64,000 nucleotides of DNA from Buxus sempervirens. Its lineage: Eukaryota; Streptophyta; Magnoliopsida; Buxales; Buxaceae. The DNA lies in NCBI GenBank assembly GCA_947561395.2, contig OX387186.1, positions 45,155,220 to 45,219,219 on the forward strand, in the 5' to 3' direction. Of the stretch, positions 1-11,842 are shown one piece after another. Position 1 is the stretch's first letter, and each line of letters begins with the position of its first letter. A model generated the notes under the pieces. The model was not told where the DNA came from and did not search any database. It saw only the letters and a list, made by a program, of their open reading frames with translations. Made by a program: the position numbers and the translations under genes.

Positions 1-597
1 TACGGGCTCAACCATAGATGATTTGAATCCAAGTTTTAACCGTTTTAGTTCTATATTAATGATTCCTTAACAACAAAATCTATGGACTTTTTGGGAAAAC
101 GAAACATAGTTGTTGGCACGCTTTCCAAGGAGCCTTGTTATACTTAGTGTATAGAATATAAATATAGATAAATCTGGGGCACGCTACCTACAAAGAATTT
201 TTTGGGTACCGCAGTATATATGAATCTGTTATAGTTTTGTCGTGTCGTGGGGACAAAAATTTTTGCTCACGCATTAATTTAGTCGTTCAAGGGACGATGT
301 CTTTACCGTGCAGTGCATTCATCGGAATGGGTCACGTATCAGTTTAACTCGAAGGACATCATTGCCCTCGTTCTTTTTTTTTTTTTTTTTTCCTAAGCCA
401 TCAAGTATGCCTTTGTCTTGGAACTACTATTTTAACAGGGTTATTTATGTAATTCAATAAGACGTCATGCCTTCTTCCTCCAAATTAATTTTGTCTTGTG
501 CTCAATTATAAGATAAACAGATTTGCTTGCACGGCGTCGTTTCCGGGTGCGAAAATGGTAACGTGCAGGTATCAGAAGCAGGGAAGGCACTGATTCG

Positions 598-1205
598 TTA
601 AAACCGATAAACCAACCCGAACTGAACCATACCTATTAGGGTGGGTTTTGGGTTGTTATTAATCAGTTTCAGTTTGGTTTCAATTTACGTAAAAAAACCG
701 ATTCTATTTGGGTTCGATGTTAAGGTCATAACGAAATGAACCAATTATATCTATATATATATATATATATATGCATCTCTACTACATATAAAGTGAGACG
801 CCCCCTTGGGAAACGTGCCAAGCAAAATATTCATCTTTCCACAATAGCCCTTACACATCTACTACCAATACTTATCACTAAAAGGGTACAATGGAGAAAA
901 GTGTCCCAAATCTCTCAAAACCTGACAAACCGTCTTAAAATTGCTCCCTCCCTTTTTTACATGCGTGCAGTACTGCACATGGGCGCTGCTAGTATGTTTT
1001 AAGTTAGGCAACCAATTAGGATGGTTCGATTTATCAGTTAAAATCCATAAATCAAACTAAACCAAAATATATTAGCATCAGTTTTGGGTTTGTATTGATC
1101 AATTTTTAATTGAAAAAAAACCAATTTGATTTTGGTTTGTAATATAGGCATGTCGGTTCAATTTTTAACAAACCGAACCGAAACCAAACGGTTTGTTATC
1201 CCTAA
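598..1205. repeat. AACCGAACC/GGTTTGGTTT-type dispersed repeat
   Basis: Two blocks (about 598-735 and 1005-1205) are rich in AACCGA, GGTTTGGTT and GGTTCGG words, of the kind found at the ends of many small plant DNA transposons. They flank an unrelated AT-rich piece. The same vocabulary returns at 17535-17760 and 36830-37000. I could not define terminal inverted repeats or a target duplication, so the class is open. Confidence 0.4.
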
Positions 1206-1779
1206 GCAGAACCAACATAGAGGGAAAGTCTTTGTGTTTTATGGGATTCTATGCTTCAATGTACTAACTGTGTAAAGGCATTTGATCATAATTCAATTTT
1301 AGAAGGTGATGCAAGTAAAACGCAATGTTAAGGGCATGTTTTGCACACATGGCACGTATATAGAACCAGGGGAATGCACGCGTAGCAAAAGAATTAGAAG
1401 CAAAGAAATGGACGGTTAGTTATGACACGTGGAGTTAACAAACCCGAGTATTAAAGTTAATTTGAAAAAAAAAATTGGAGGACATTTCAGGTATAAAATG
1501 TCAGAAGGAAAAGGTTTTATATGATAGTATAGATGAACTACTTAGCCCTTTTAGGCATAAGTAATTGGTTATTCACAAATGTAAGATATTAGGTTGCGTG
1601 TGTATAATGGGAAGTCGCATCACAAGATTTTGGTATCTTTCATGGTGCAAGGTGCCCTTTTTCTCATGTTTTCTTCAAAGCTACGTGTCAAACTTATTGC
1701 TTGCATGACATTCAAAAGCATGCTGGATGCAGGAAACATCTAATTTTATACATAACTATACATATACATATGGGCTACT

Positions 1780-2195
1780 CATCGGGCGGGCTTGGGCAGG
1801 TTCAAGCCGGCCTAAAGGTCACACATAAGTAATATGGTCTTTGTCCAAGCCCACCTAGCCCAATGAATTGGGCTCATGACTTAATGACCAAAGCCCGTTC
1901 AATGTGTACACTTAAAATGCCCAAGACCGCCCAACAATAATCACTTATACATCTAAGTTTATACTTCAAAAGAAGGCAAAAACATTAATCTCTTCTTTTT
2001 ATGATAATTCAAAAAAATTGTTGGGAAGGAATTTCACTTGCCAACAAAAAGTTATCTCCATTTTGAAGAAGAGACGGAAGAGTGAAGAATTGCAGAGTAG
2101 ATATGAGTAGTTTAGGGTTAAAGAAGAAAGTACTAATTAAATAGTAAAAAGTAAAATCCATTAAATAGTTAAACTTCGGGCTAGGCCGAGCTGAC
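1780..2195. repeat. GGGCTTGGGC-rich MITE-like segment
   Basis: The segment begins with a run of GGGCGGGCTTGGGC and GCCGGCC words and ends with a related CGGGCTAGGCCGAGC string near 2180. Such words are typical of hAT-like non-autonomous elements in plants. The ends are only loosely inverted and no target duplication was found. It is the left host of the LTR-like element at 2221. Confidence 0.3.
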
Positions 2196-2339
2196 CTAAA
2201 ATTGCTTATTTTTCACCAAGTGTAGACACACCAAATTGCACCTAATTTTTAAAGGAGATAAAACAATTAGTGGATGAACACATACTTGATGCGAAACAAA
2301 TACAAAATAAAGTTAAAGTAAATATATACGTGAAGACAG

Positions 2340-2640
2340 ATCAACTATTTTGATGGCATTTGTTTACCACTATATTATAATGGTCACAAAGAAAATTTTG
2401 GTTTACCAATTATAGGTAGCGGTCATGCACAAGTATTGTTTGACCGGTTTATACTAATGGTTCATAGCTGATGTGGCATCTCGAACATTTGGCCGCTATG
2501 CCACAACATCAAGAGCATGTGGATTCTAACAGAATTTTTTCCGTTAGGTAATTTCGGTAAAACATATTTTGTTTGTAGCCGATATTGAATATTGGCTATA
2601 TTAATTTTTGTTCTTAACCATTTGAGTTAATGGTTCTGCC
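2340..2640. repeat. Block of short inverted-word hairpins upstream of the TATA box
   Basis: About six short inverted repeats follow one another: GGTCA/TGACC near 2421-2445, GATGT-GGCAT/ATGCC-ACAACATC near 2470-2510, TAACAGAA/TTCCGTTA near 2527-2546, TAGCCGATATT/AATATTGGCTA near 2576-2599 and AACCAT/ATGGTT near 2616-2634. All lie between the LTR start and its TATA box at 2837. Other LTR copies in the window carry comparable blocks with different words. Confidence 0.6.
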
Positions 2641-3331
2641 CAAATTTGTATAATTTGAAATTTCCTAAGAGATCTCTGATATATACCTTAGAAACTCTTT
2701 CTCAATGAGTTAATTTGCCCAAATTGACTTTGGAAATTTGCCCAATTCTTTTCAATTCAAGTCGTAGCTTTCAATTGGACGCATTTAAATCAAAGTTTGC
2801 GCATACCTTTGGGACACTTATGTCCCTCGTTTTGCCTATAAATAGATGGGGTTAGCTCATTGCAAAGGTTGGAATTTTAAAGATTGAAGGCTTGTGCTCA
2901 AGAAGGGAGACTTTGTTCAAGTGTGAGCTCATCTTTCAATTTACTTTCAAGTGCTCTTCCAAGCTTCTACAAGTATAATTCTCATTAAATTCTTGTAGAT
3001 CTCTTTAATTTTAAGCACTCTCACCTTCTACCTATCTGTAGTGTAAGGCCTTTGATGTATATTGTAATGCCCCAGAACCGGATCTGCCCTATCATGGCAC
3101 CGACCTGTCCTCGAAACCTACTTATGGGCCCAAAAGAACCTATTTAATACAATTAACCTGGCTAATTACAATGTAATCATCAGAATGTATAAGCAATAAG
3201 AAGCATGGAATAAAATTTTCCATCTAAAAAAAGACACCTGTATAATACTCAAAAAGATATGATGTCTGTGCATACAAAATACAACTAAAGCCACTAAATG
3301 TTCACAAGTTCTCTCCCAAAATATACAGACA

Positions 3332-3340
3332 TATACAAAA
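3332..3340. repeat. Left 9-bp target duplication of the MULE
   Basis: TATACAAAA lies directly left of the inverted repeat start at 3341 and is repeated exactly at 9036-9044. Nine base pairs is the usual target duplication length of Mutator-like elements. Confidence 0.9.
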
Positions 3341-3626
3341 GGCAAAATTAGAGAACATACGACTTTTTTAAAACATTTTACACGTCAATAGCCGTTTTTA
3401 AACTTTGATGGCTAAAGTTCAACTTTTTGAAAACTTTTACATTTAAGTGTTGGAACACTGTTCCAAGTGTTCCAACACTTAAATGGACCATTTTAACCCT
3501 TCAACACCTTTTTCCAATGTCCATTTAGAACCACTCTTTCCTGATGCCTAGAATACCCTTGACCAACCCATTACCTGCATTTATGCGTGTGTTGTCTTTG
3601 ACCTTGCCCAGTCTTTCATCTTCAAG
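3341..3626 (+). repeat. Left terminal inverted repeat of the MULE
   Basis: This arm pairs with 8759-9035. It contains a hairpin with 17-bp arms ATTTAAGTGTTGGAACA and its complement at 3441-3484, separated by 10 bases that duplicate part of the arm. The interior end reads through GTCTTTCATCTTCAAG. Confidence 0.9.
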
Positions 3627-3959
3627 ACTTCAACCACTGCCGTACCTTCTTTTACTTCATCTTCAAAGCTAGGCCGGCTGTTCATCTTCAACCACTCTAC
3701 GTTGCTTTCACCTCATCTTCAAAAGTTAAAAAAGTTAAAAGCTAGGGTGAGATTCTTTCCCTAAGACCGTTTTCATCCTTCCATGGTCAACAATGAAGAA
3801 CCCAAGACCATGTTCATCTTCAACAACTAGAGTTTTGAGTTTCTTGCGGCTGACTCTTGCTGTGGACGACAAACAGGTATTTCTATAACATTGCTTAGCT
3901 TAAACTGCTTCTCTTCTCCAGCATTATGACTTGCAGAAAGGTTAGAAGTCAAAGCTTTG

Positions 3960-4440
3960 TTGATCCAATAACGGTCCATAACAGTCCAAAATCATTATAG
4001 ATTTTAGCTTAAGACTTGCTTTTTGTCTGGTGGATTACGTGGGTGGGTTATAGCTAATAAGTTAGATTTGTAAGGCAGAAACACATAAAATGTTATTATT
4101 GTAAGAAGCAAAAGCTTTGTTGTTTCAATAACAGTCCATAATGGTTTTAAATTGACATACTTTAATTTTTTGTATATATTAGTGAGTGGGACATGCATAT
4201 TGTACGAAATACACATATATGATAATTATGTGGGTGGGTTATATCTAATAAGTTAGATTGGTCAGCAGAAAATTTTTAAAAATTACTTTTAGTTTTTAAT
4301 TTCTTACTTTTCCCATCTTTTAGGGTGACCAATCATGCTACTAATTGACCCACTTTAATTTTTTGTATATATTAGTGAGTGGCACAGGCATATTGTACAA
4401 CATACACATATATCATTGGATTGTAGTAATTCATTGCTAT
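3960..4440 (+). repeat. Imperfect duplications in the MULE 5' region
   Basis: Phrases such as AAGCTTTGTTG, CAATAACRGTCCATAA, GTGGGTGGGTTAT and TTTTTTGTATATATTAGTGAG each occur twice across 3950-4430. The stretch lies between the inverted repeat and the transposase start. It holds no gene and is probably the element's subterminal and promoter region. Confidence 0.5.
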
Positions 4441-4525
4441 TGATAGCTTTGCTATTATGCTTGTATAATATTAACACTTAGTGTATTTGGAAATAAGTAT
4501 TAAATATGAATGATTTCGATATCAA

Positions 4526-6962
4526 GATGACTACAGAGAAACAAATAGTGTGCTACTGTTACACGGATGGGAGGTGGCGATGGATTATTATGGTCAAGCC
4601 CTTACTAACAATGATGGAAGTATAATTTACAAGAATGGACATGTCAATATAGTACAAATTGTTGAGGGCACAAGATATGGTGATTTCAAGTTGATTGTTA
4701 CTCAGAAGTTGAATGCTTGCTTGGTGGGAAAAACTATAAAGTATACTACATCATTGGAGGGTGCTATACTAATACCACTTTTGAACGATGATGACTTGCA
4801 AAACATGATTGCATTGAATGATTGAGTAACAAAAGTGTATGTACTCGATGAAGAAGATACAATTAATATCAACAATCTTCCAAGGTTAGTTTATAAGTAT
4901 TACAAGTAAGTACAATAACTATGTTTGCATAATATTAATATTAGTTAATAACAAAGTAATTGTCCTAATTGGTTTTAGGGATACCGATGGCATCGAAAGT
5001 AGGGTTGAGCTTCAAAATGGACCTCAAAATGAATCTGATGGAGTATCTGTAGTTATACCAGAGGCAGTTGAACCTAGTACATCATCCACAAGAGAATTTG
5101 AGCTCCCTGGAATTGCATATGGAGGACGGGTGGAACTGCACAGCTCGATTTATAAAGATTGTATTACATATGATAAATTATTTGATGGTCCATATGCATT
5201 TCAACAATCTTTATACAAATTCAGTGTAGCTCACCATTTCCCATACAAATGGGTATGTAATACGGCATCTTACTTTGTTGCTTGTTGTCAAATTGAGGGA
5301 TGCCCATGGAGGGTGAAAGCAAAGCAAATCAAAGACACGCGATATATAAGGGTTAAGGAGTTTGTTAACCAACATTGCCATGCTACACAAGATCATCTTG
5401 GCATACAACCCATTGTGAGGAGCAAATGGGTTGCTGGTATGATTGAATCAACTATCAAGCAAGCCCCTGCATATTTGCCACGACAGATTTGTAAAGATTT
5501 TAATCAAAATTATGCAATGGCAATAACTTACCACCAATCTTGGTATAGTAAGGAGAGGGCAAGGCAAAATATTGAGGGTGATGTGGCAAAGTCATACAAG
5601 TTGGTTCCATGGATGTGTAACAAGATAATGGAGGTGATGCCTGGGTCTGTTGCAACGTGTACAAGGACTGACGATGGTCGATTTTTTCAGTTATTCGTTG
5701 CTTTTCATTATAGCCTTCATGGTTTTAAAACTGGATGCCGACCCTTGTTATTCGTGGATCGAACATTTTTGAGTGGACCATATAAGGGGACAATGTTGAG
5801 TGCAACAGCAGTAGATGCGAATAATGGGATGTTTCCAGTATCTTATGCTATTTTTTCATGTGAGAATCATGAAAATTGGCTTTGGTTTTTGCAAAATTTG
5901 AAGATTGCATTGAACGATGATAGGGGCATTGTTATTGTGTCTGATCGCCATCCATCCATCATTGAAGGTGTGAGGAGAGTTTTTGGTAGTGTAAACCATG
6001 CTTTTTGTGTTCGACACCTAAAAGAAAATTTTAGTACTTGGCTAAGTGGAAAGCATTTACAAAAAGATGCAAAGGATCTTGCTCTTGGATTATTGTCAAA
6101 GCTAGCAAAGGCTAGATTACCCGAAGATTTTGATGATAAATTGACCCAATTAGATGGTTTTCATCCTGAATGCTCAACCTGGGCCCGTAATAATTCACCA
6201 CATCATTGGGCCAATCTTTTTTTCTCAAAGAGGCGATGGGATAAATTGTGTTCGAATATGGCCAAGACATTTAATGGTTGGGTGAGGATGGAAAGGCAAT
6301 TGCCAATAATGTCCTTGATGGAAGAAATGCGAGTCAAACTTGGAGAGTTTTTGTTGAGGAAGCGTACTAAGATTGATGGCTGGAATGATATTGTTGGGCC
6401 TAATATTGTAAAACAAATTAAAAAAAAATGTAGATTATGGACGTGTCTGGATTGTTAGGCGTTTTGATAGTGGTGAGTTTGAGATTAAGATGATGTCTGG
6501 AAAGAAGATTACAATTGATTTGTTGCAGAGATCATGTGGTTGTAGAAAGTGGGATATGACTGGAATACCTGGTGCACATGCTTGTTGTGCTATAGACAGA
6601 GCTAGGCAAGATGTATATCAATATATCGAGCCATGTTATCATAAAGACACTCAGCTTCGGATATAATCTCAACTAATGCGTGCTATGACAAATCTTGATA
6701 TGCCTACTGCTAGTCTTGACACTCAAATGTGTGCTTCGCTTGGCCAACCATTTATTGAGGGTCCTCCTAACACGGCGCGGCCCTCTGGGCGTCCTAGAAA
6801 AAAATGTATTGAATCTCAATTTTAGGATAAAAGGACAGTACATTGTACACGGTGCAACCAACCTGGACATAACAAAAAACTTGCAAGGGAGCCATCTAAG
6901 ATAGTCATGATTGTTATGTCAAAAGTAGTTCACCTTGTGAACAAGTTATCTTACAGGTATGA
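4526..6962 (+). pseudogene. MURA-like MULE transposase, decayed
   Basis: Transposase of a Mutator-like element. The first part (4526-4884) resembles the N-terminal region of MURA proteins (YKNGHVNIVQI, then IPLLNDDDLQNMI), with a probable frameshift near 4556 and a stop at 4823-4825. A GT-AG intron fits 4885-4978. The main frame runs from about 4980 through 6458. It holds a MuDR-type zinc-binding segment (ACCQIEGCPWRVKA, then HCHATQDH) and a MULE DDE core (FVDRTFLSGPYKG, IVSDRHPSII, FCVRHLKENF). At an A9 run (6420-6428) the frame shifts. The next frame carries a SWIM finger (CGCRKWDMTGIPGAHACCAI) and, after stops at 6663 and near 6823, a partial CCHC knuckle (CTRCNQPGH). The family assignment is firm; the protein is broken. 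Confidence 0.88.
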
Positions 6963-7380
6963 TAATTCTTTTTCTAAAGTTGTTTATATTGTTAAATATT
7001 AAACATTTTAGATTATTGTAGTTCAATTAGTAATATTATGCTTCCAACAGGTTGTTTTGGTTTTGGTACGTTGCTCATGGTGGGGAGTTGAATGGAAGAA
7101 GCATTGAAGCAGCCTTTCTTCTTACTTATTCATGAAATTCTCGCATATTTAGTTCATATGTGTCACTTTAAATGGATTTATTCCCATGTATTTAGTTTAT
7201 ATGTGACACTTTAAATGGATTCAATGACTTTTTTTCATATGGTATTTTTTGTTGTTTAAATGGATTGATTAACTTCATATGTGTCACTTTGAATGGATTG
7301 CTTTGTAGTTTTGTTTATTGTGCTTGAATAGTATTTACATTGCAAAATCTCTACTACTTCTAATGTCATTTGTTACAGAA

Positions 7381-7915
7381 ATGGCCCCGAAAGATCATAC
7401 AGTTAATAGTAATGTTCCTACATGCCCTTGTGGCAAGGGCAAGCTTAAGATGCTAACATCAAATACATCTCTCAATCTAGGACGTCAATTCCTAACTTGT
7501 CCAGACTCTGTAAGTTTAGTACTTATGTGTTTTCATAAATATGTTGGAATGAAGTTATCTGTTGTGATATATATTTGTTGGGATGTAGCATACTGGAGAG
7601 AAGGGTTGTGGGTTCTTTGTTTGGTGTGATCAGCTCTTGATGTGCCGATGTTGAAAGGCACCATGTGGTCTATTGACGGTGAAGACAGAAAAAAACAAGG
7701 GCCGTGCATTTTATACTTGTCCATTTCAGGATGAGCGTAATTGCAAATTCTTTTGTTGGTTAGACAATGTTGCTAGCATCAAAGGCAGAGACCAAAAGGG
7801 TATGGCATGCTGTGGTAGTACATCTGGGAAGGAGAGAAATGACTGTAGCTCATCTGAAAAGGCAACAAAGGACAATTCAAGTATAAAATTACACCATGTT
7901 TGGAAAATAGAATGA
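7381..7915 (+). pseudogene. GRF-type zinc-finger gene inside the MULE, one nonsense codon
   Basis: Two GRF zinc fingers (pattern C-x-C-G ... G-R-x-F ... C-P ... C-x-F-F-x-W) are encoded here. Exon 1 is 7381-7509, starting MAPKDHTVNSNVPTCPCGKG and ending at LTCPDS, followed by a GTAAGT donor. An acceptor TAG at 7586-7588 opens exon 2 in frame with GCGFFVWCDQ, completing finger 1. Finger 2 begins CRC but the next codon, expected to be glycine, is TGA (7652-7654). It continues with GRAFYTCPFQDERNCKFF to a stop at 7913-7915. The frame after the stop stays open, so the nonsense change looks recent. The role is unknown; GRF fingers in other proteins contact single-stranded nucleic acid. It may be a second element-encoded gene or a captured host gene. 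Confidence 0.75.
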
Positions 7916-8174
7916 GAATTACTTTTAGAAGAATGTGATCATGCAAGAAGGATGAGTGACTTAAATCGAGAATTGGTACATGGGTTAGAAGAAATGAACA
8001 TAAACGATGAATAGGGTCATTTGAGCAAGTTGTTAATTGTATTTGAGTTATTTGGTACATGAGCAGGTTGTTACTTTTATGAACTAAATGTTTATGTGTA
8101 TGTCATTTGAGTAGGTTGTTACTTTTATGAACTAAATGTTTATGTGCCTGTCACTTGAGCAGGTTTTATTAATT

Positions 8175-8516
8175 ATATTTTAGTTGTTAATTGTATTTGA
8201 GTTATTTGATACATGAGCAGGTTGTTGGCATATAGGCTTTTTGGAGAATTTCACCAAATCTATAATCTCTAAATTTTCTTTTAGAACTTCCATCGTGGCA
8301 TTTGATTATGGAACGCAATCCGGGCCCGTTCTAGTGGTTGAAAATATATTTTAGTTGTTAATTGTATTTGAGTTATTTGGTACATGAGCAGGTTGTTGGC
8401 ATATAGGCTTTTTGGAGAATTTCACCATATCTATAATCTCTAAATTTTCTTTTAGAACTTCCATCGTGCCATTTGATTATGGAACGCAATCTAAGCCAAT
8501 TCTAGTGGTTGAAGAT
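8175..8516 (+). repeat. Tandem repeat, 171-bp unit, two copies
   Basis: A unit starting ATATTTTAGTTGTTAATTG at 8175 recurs at 8346 with few differences (for example CATCGTGGCA versus CATCGTGCCA). Shorter related pieces with GAGCAGGTTGTT occur upstream from 8020. The repeat lies between the GRF frame and the right inverted repeat of the MULE. Confidence 0.8.
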
Positions 8517-8758
8517 GAAACAATTTGAATGATGAAATTTCACAAAAAAAGTCTATAGAAAAGAATCAACCATGGACACAACCAGAACCTTTTCCTTTTC
8601 GGTAGATAGAAACAAAACCAAAAATTGATTCAACAAGTTACCTTCGTTCAATCCTCATAGCTTGTTTCTCTCTCTATTTCTCTCTCAACGATTTGCTCTC
8701 TCTATTCTCTCTCTCACAATAATTTGCTAAAGAAAGAAAGGTATTCTCTCTCTCATAG

Positions 8759-9035
8759 CTTGAAGATGAAAGACTGGGCAAGGTCAAAGACAACACACGC
8801 ATAAATGCGGGTGATGGGTTGGTCAAGGGCATTCTAGGCATTAGGAAAGAGTGGTTCTGCAGGGACGTTGGAAAAAGATGTTAAAGGGTTAAAAGGGTCC
8901 ATTTAAGTGTTGGAACAGTGTTCCAACACTTAAATGTAAAAGTTTTCAAAAAGTTGAACTTTAGTCGTCAAAGTTTAAAAACGGCTATTGACGTGTAAAA
9001 TGTTTTGAAAAGCTCGCCTGTTCTCTAATTTTGCC
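8759..9035 (+). repeat. Right terminal inverted repeat of the MULE
   Basis: This is the complement of 3341-3626. It contains a perfect palindrome with 17-bp arms and a single central base at 8901-8935, the compact form of the hairpin in the left arm. It ends TTCTCTAATTTTGCC at 9035. Confidence 0.9.
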
Positions 9036-9044
9036 TATACAAAA
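9036..9044. repeat. Right 9-bp target duplication of the MULE
   Basis: TATACAAAA, identical to 3332-3340. The LTR sequence resumes afterwards with AGATATCTCCC. Confidence 0.9.
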
Positions 9045-11312
9045 GATATCTCCCAAGAGTATAAGTCCAAAAGAATATTTACATCCCATTTACAATTCTC
9101 CAAAATAAAATACAACATCATAAAGAGAATCCTACTATGAGTGGTAGTAGTAGTCCTCGGGTCTGTACTCAAGCTCACCCTCAATCTCTGCCCCAGTATT
9201 TGGCTCACCAAGAGGATCTGAAAACAAATCCGGTAAAACAAAACACGAGTGAGACTTAAAGACCCAGTAAGTAGCAAACATGCATGTATAGAAACAGTTT
9301 ATGCAATTTTATAACATCATGGTAATATTCACAAATATAAAAAGTAAATCCCAAACAACGTATCTCAATCGGATAACACAAGAAATCAGTTCAATAAAAG
9401 CAATCAAATACTTCAAGCATGTCTTGTTAAGACTCGTGGGTTAGCGTGTCTTTAAATTAGGTTAATGACCACTGTCCATTTGCCACCTACATGACTTACA
9501 GAGAGAAGCCTAGATAGGGACATCTCAGCAAACGGAGCACCCACATATGGATTGGCAAGTGACAACCAAACCAATAATCAAGGCCAAGTGGAATACCCCA
9601 TCCACTGCCGAACCAAACCATATGAATCACAAGAACTCCCGCCGATACCCCACGGCGGGTGGTTGCCACAACAGCTCTATGCCCCGAGAGGGCCTCACTG
9701 ATACCCTACAGTGGAAAGCTATATGGACAAGGACATTAAAGCAAACAAGCCAACACCAACACACATCGACTAGACTCATTGTGGATCCACACTAAGAACA
9801 ACGTCCAATTAGATGACTCACAACTCAAAACCAAACTGTTCAAATTAGTGAGTAAAACCACTGCTTAAACGAAGGTTAAGTGGAATTCCCCATCCAATGC
9901 CAAATCATGACCTATGCCAAGTAGAATTCCCCATCCACTACCAAATCAACCGTGGCCTAGTGGAATTCCCCGTCCATCGCCAATAAAACCATAGGCCAAG
10001 AGCTTTGCCAAATCACGTAAGACTTTTTCAACCTCACTTTCATAAATCCAATTCGATCAAAACAAATGCCATAAAATCCTCAAAATACATATTTGATTAA
10101 TGGGATAGTCTTAGGATTTCCAATAAAGTCACCATACCAAAAATCAATGGATTCCAAGACAAAAAGTTTTTGACCTTGAAAATATTCTAAGTCTGGTTAA
10201 AAATGTTGACATTTTGGGTATATGAATTTTCTAGACAAATCTACAAGGAGTTTCAGGCTCAAATATGGATTGTAGTCTAATGAAGGGTAGAAAATTTTTC
10301 TAGAATTTTATGGGCATCTGAATCACTCATTTGGGTATCAAACTCAAAATGTGGTTTTTGGTGAAAATCGGGCAAAACTGGAATTTTAGGCATGAACTGG
10401 AAAGTTGACTTTTAATTGATAAGGATTTAGGTCTTTGGAGTATTTTTCATGGTTCCAAATGGGGGGTAAAACCTTATTTACATATAAAGACTTAAGTAAA
10501 TGGAAACATAAAATACTCATGAAATTTAGGTCTAGATTGTTTGAAAGGGTTAGGGAAGAAAAGGGTAAAGAACTATCAAAAACACGGTCCACAATTAGTT
10601 TTCACAATTAATCTACCAGGGGCGATTAGCTCCACAATTAGGTCCGCGATTAGTCGCTGACCTAATTCTGATTCGCGATTGTCGCTGCCTCGGGTTTTCA
10701 AATATTTTTGGGCTATTTTCAACACAAAACTCATACAAATCATTTCTAACCTTTTTAACACAAAATGGGATGATCATAAAACATCCTAACATGGTCAAAA
10801 ACACCTTCCAAAATAGGAATCCATCCAAAATATGTATAAACACAAGTCCAGCCACATGAAACTTCATTCAACCCACTAAACTCAAACCCTAATCTGAAAT
10901 ATGGTCAATGTAAGTTGGAAATCCATGGCAAATCAATAGAAAACTAAACAAGATTATTATACAACCAAAACCCTACAAATTTTAGAAGAAAAAATGAACG
11001 TGCAAGATCATTTCTTCAAATAAATCAAACCCTAGAGAGAGAATACGAATTTTTACAATACATTTTGGTTTGAAGAGTTTACTACTTACTTGTTTAATAG
11101 AGAAGCTCACTTCTCTTCAATCTCTCATCTTCTTCTCCTTCCTCTTCAAGCTTTCAAGCAAACTCCCACTCTTCTCCTTATTCTATATGTCCAATACAAG
11201 ATGAAGGGTTCTCAAAACACTTAAAATATTAGCTCGGGCATCCTTTTATATGCCCAACTTTTGGTCTTTCAAATATGCCCCTAAACAAAGCCTTTATCCC
11301 ACTAAATCTTTC

Positions 11313-11842
11313 AGGGGTACCTAAAGCATACTGGGGGTACCTTAGTTAAGTGAAGGGTACCTTAGTGTTATTTAAGGGAATACCTTGGTGTTTCAAGGGG
11401 TTATACTTTAGGTATGCTTAGGGGTTGTACTTTAGTTAACACTACAAGGGGTACCTTAGTTGTAGAAGGGGTGTACCTTAGTTATACAAGAGGGATACCT
11501 TAGTGTTTATAAGGGGGTACCTTAGTTATAAAAGGAGGTGTACCTTAGGTAAAACAAGGGGTACCTTAGTTAAATAAGGGGGGTACTTTAGTTATACAAA
11601 TGGGGTACCTTTATTATAGGGGGGGGGGGGGGTACCTTAGGTATTCAAGTGGGGTACTTTAGGTATACAAGTGGGGTACCTTAGATAACACAAGGGTACT
11701 TTAGGTATACAAGTGGGGTACCTTAGGTATACAAGTGGGGTACTTTAAGTATAATTGGGGGGTACTTTAGGTAGTACTTGGGTGGTACCTTGGGTAATAC
11801 TTTGGTGTATTTTGGGTAATGCATGGGTGTACTTGGGGGTAC
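11313..11842 (+). repeat. GGTACC-rich minisatellite, left part
   Basis: Degenerate units of roughly 20-25 bp built on GGGGTACCTTAG and (T)ATACAAG repeat many times. A run of 14 G lies at 11619-11632. The array is cut at 11842 by the LTR inserted at 11843 and continues at 14875. Confidence 0.85.

Larger units (their letters stand above)
1..2220. other. Non-genic, repeat-rich flank
   Basis: No credible gene is seen. The stretch holds a poly-T tract near 376-392, a (TA)n run near 748-771, two blocks of AACCGAACC/GGTTTGGTTT-type sequence and a GGGCTTGGGC-rich segment, listed separately. The 88-codon frame starting at 736 begins in the TA run and has no recognisable domain. It ends where the LTR-like element at 2221 begins. 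Confidence 0.6.
3341..9035 (+). mobile_element. Complete Mutator-like element (MULE) with ~280-bp terminal inverted repeats
   Basis: The 5695-bp element begins GGCAAAATTAGAGAACA and ends with the exact complement. Inverted repeats extend over about 286 bp (3341-3626) and 277 bp (8759-9035) and are flanked by a perfect 9-bp duplication, TATACAAAA. Inside, in order on the plus strand, are a decayed MURA-like transposase (4526-6962), a GRF zinc-finger frame (7381-7915) and a tandem 171-bp repeat (8175-8516). Several frameshifts and stops make it non-autonomous now, but the clean ends and duplication indicate a fairly young insertion. It sits inside the family X LTR. Confidence 0.92.

Noticed and set aside
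7318..7380. Earlier start of the GRF frame at 7318
   Set aside because: The codons before 7381 encode no recognised domain; the ATG at 7381 directly precedes the first finger.
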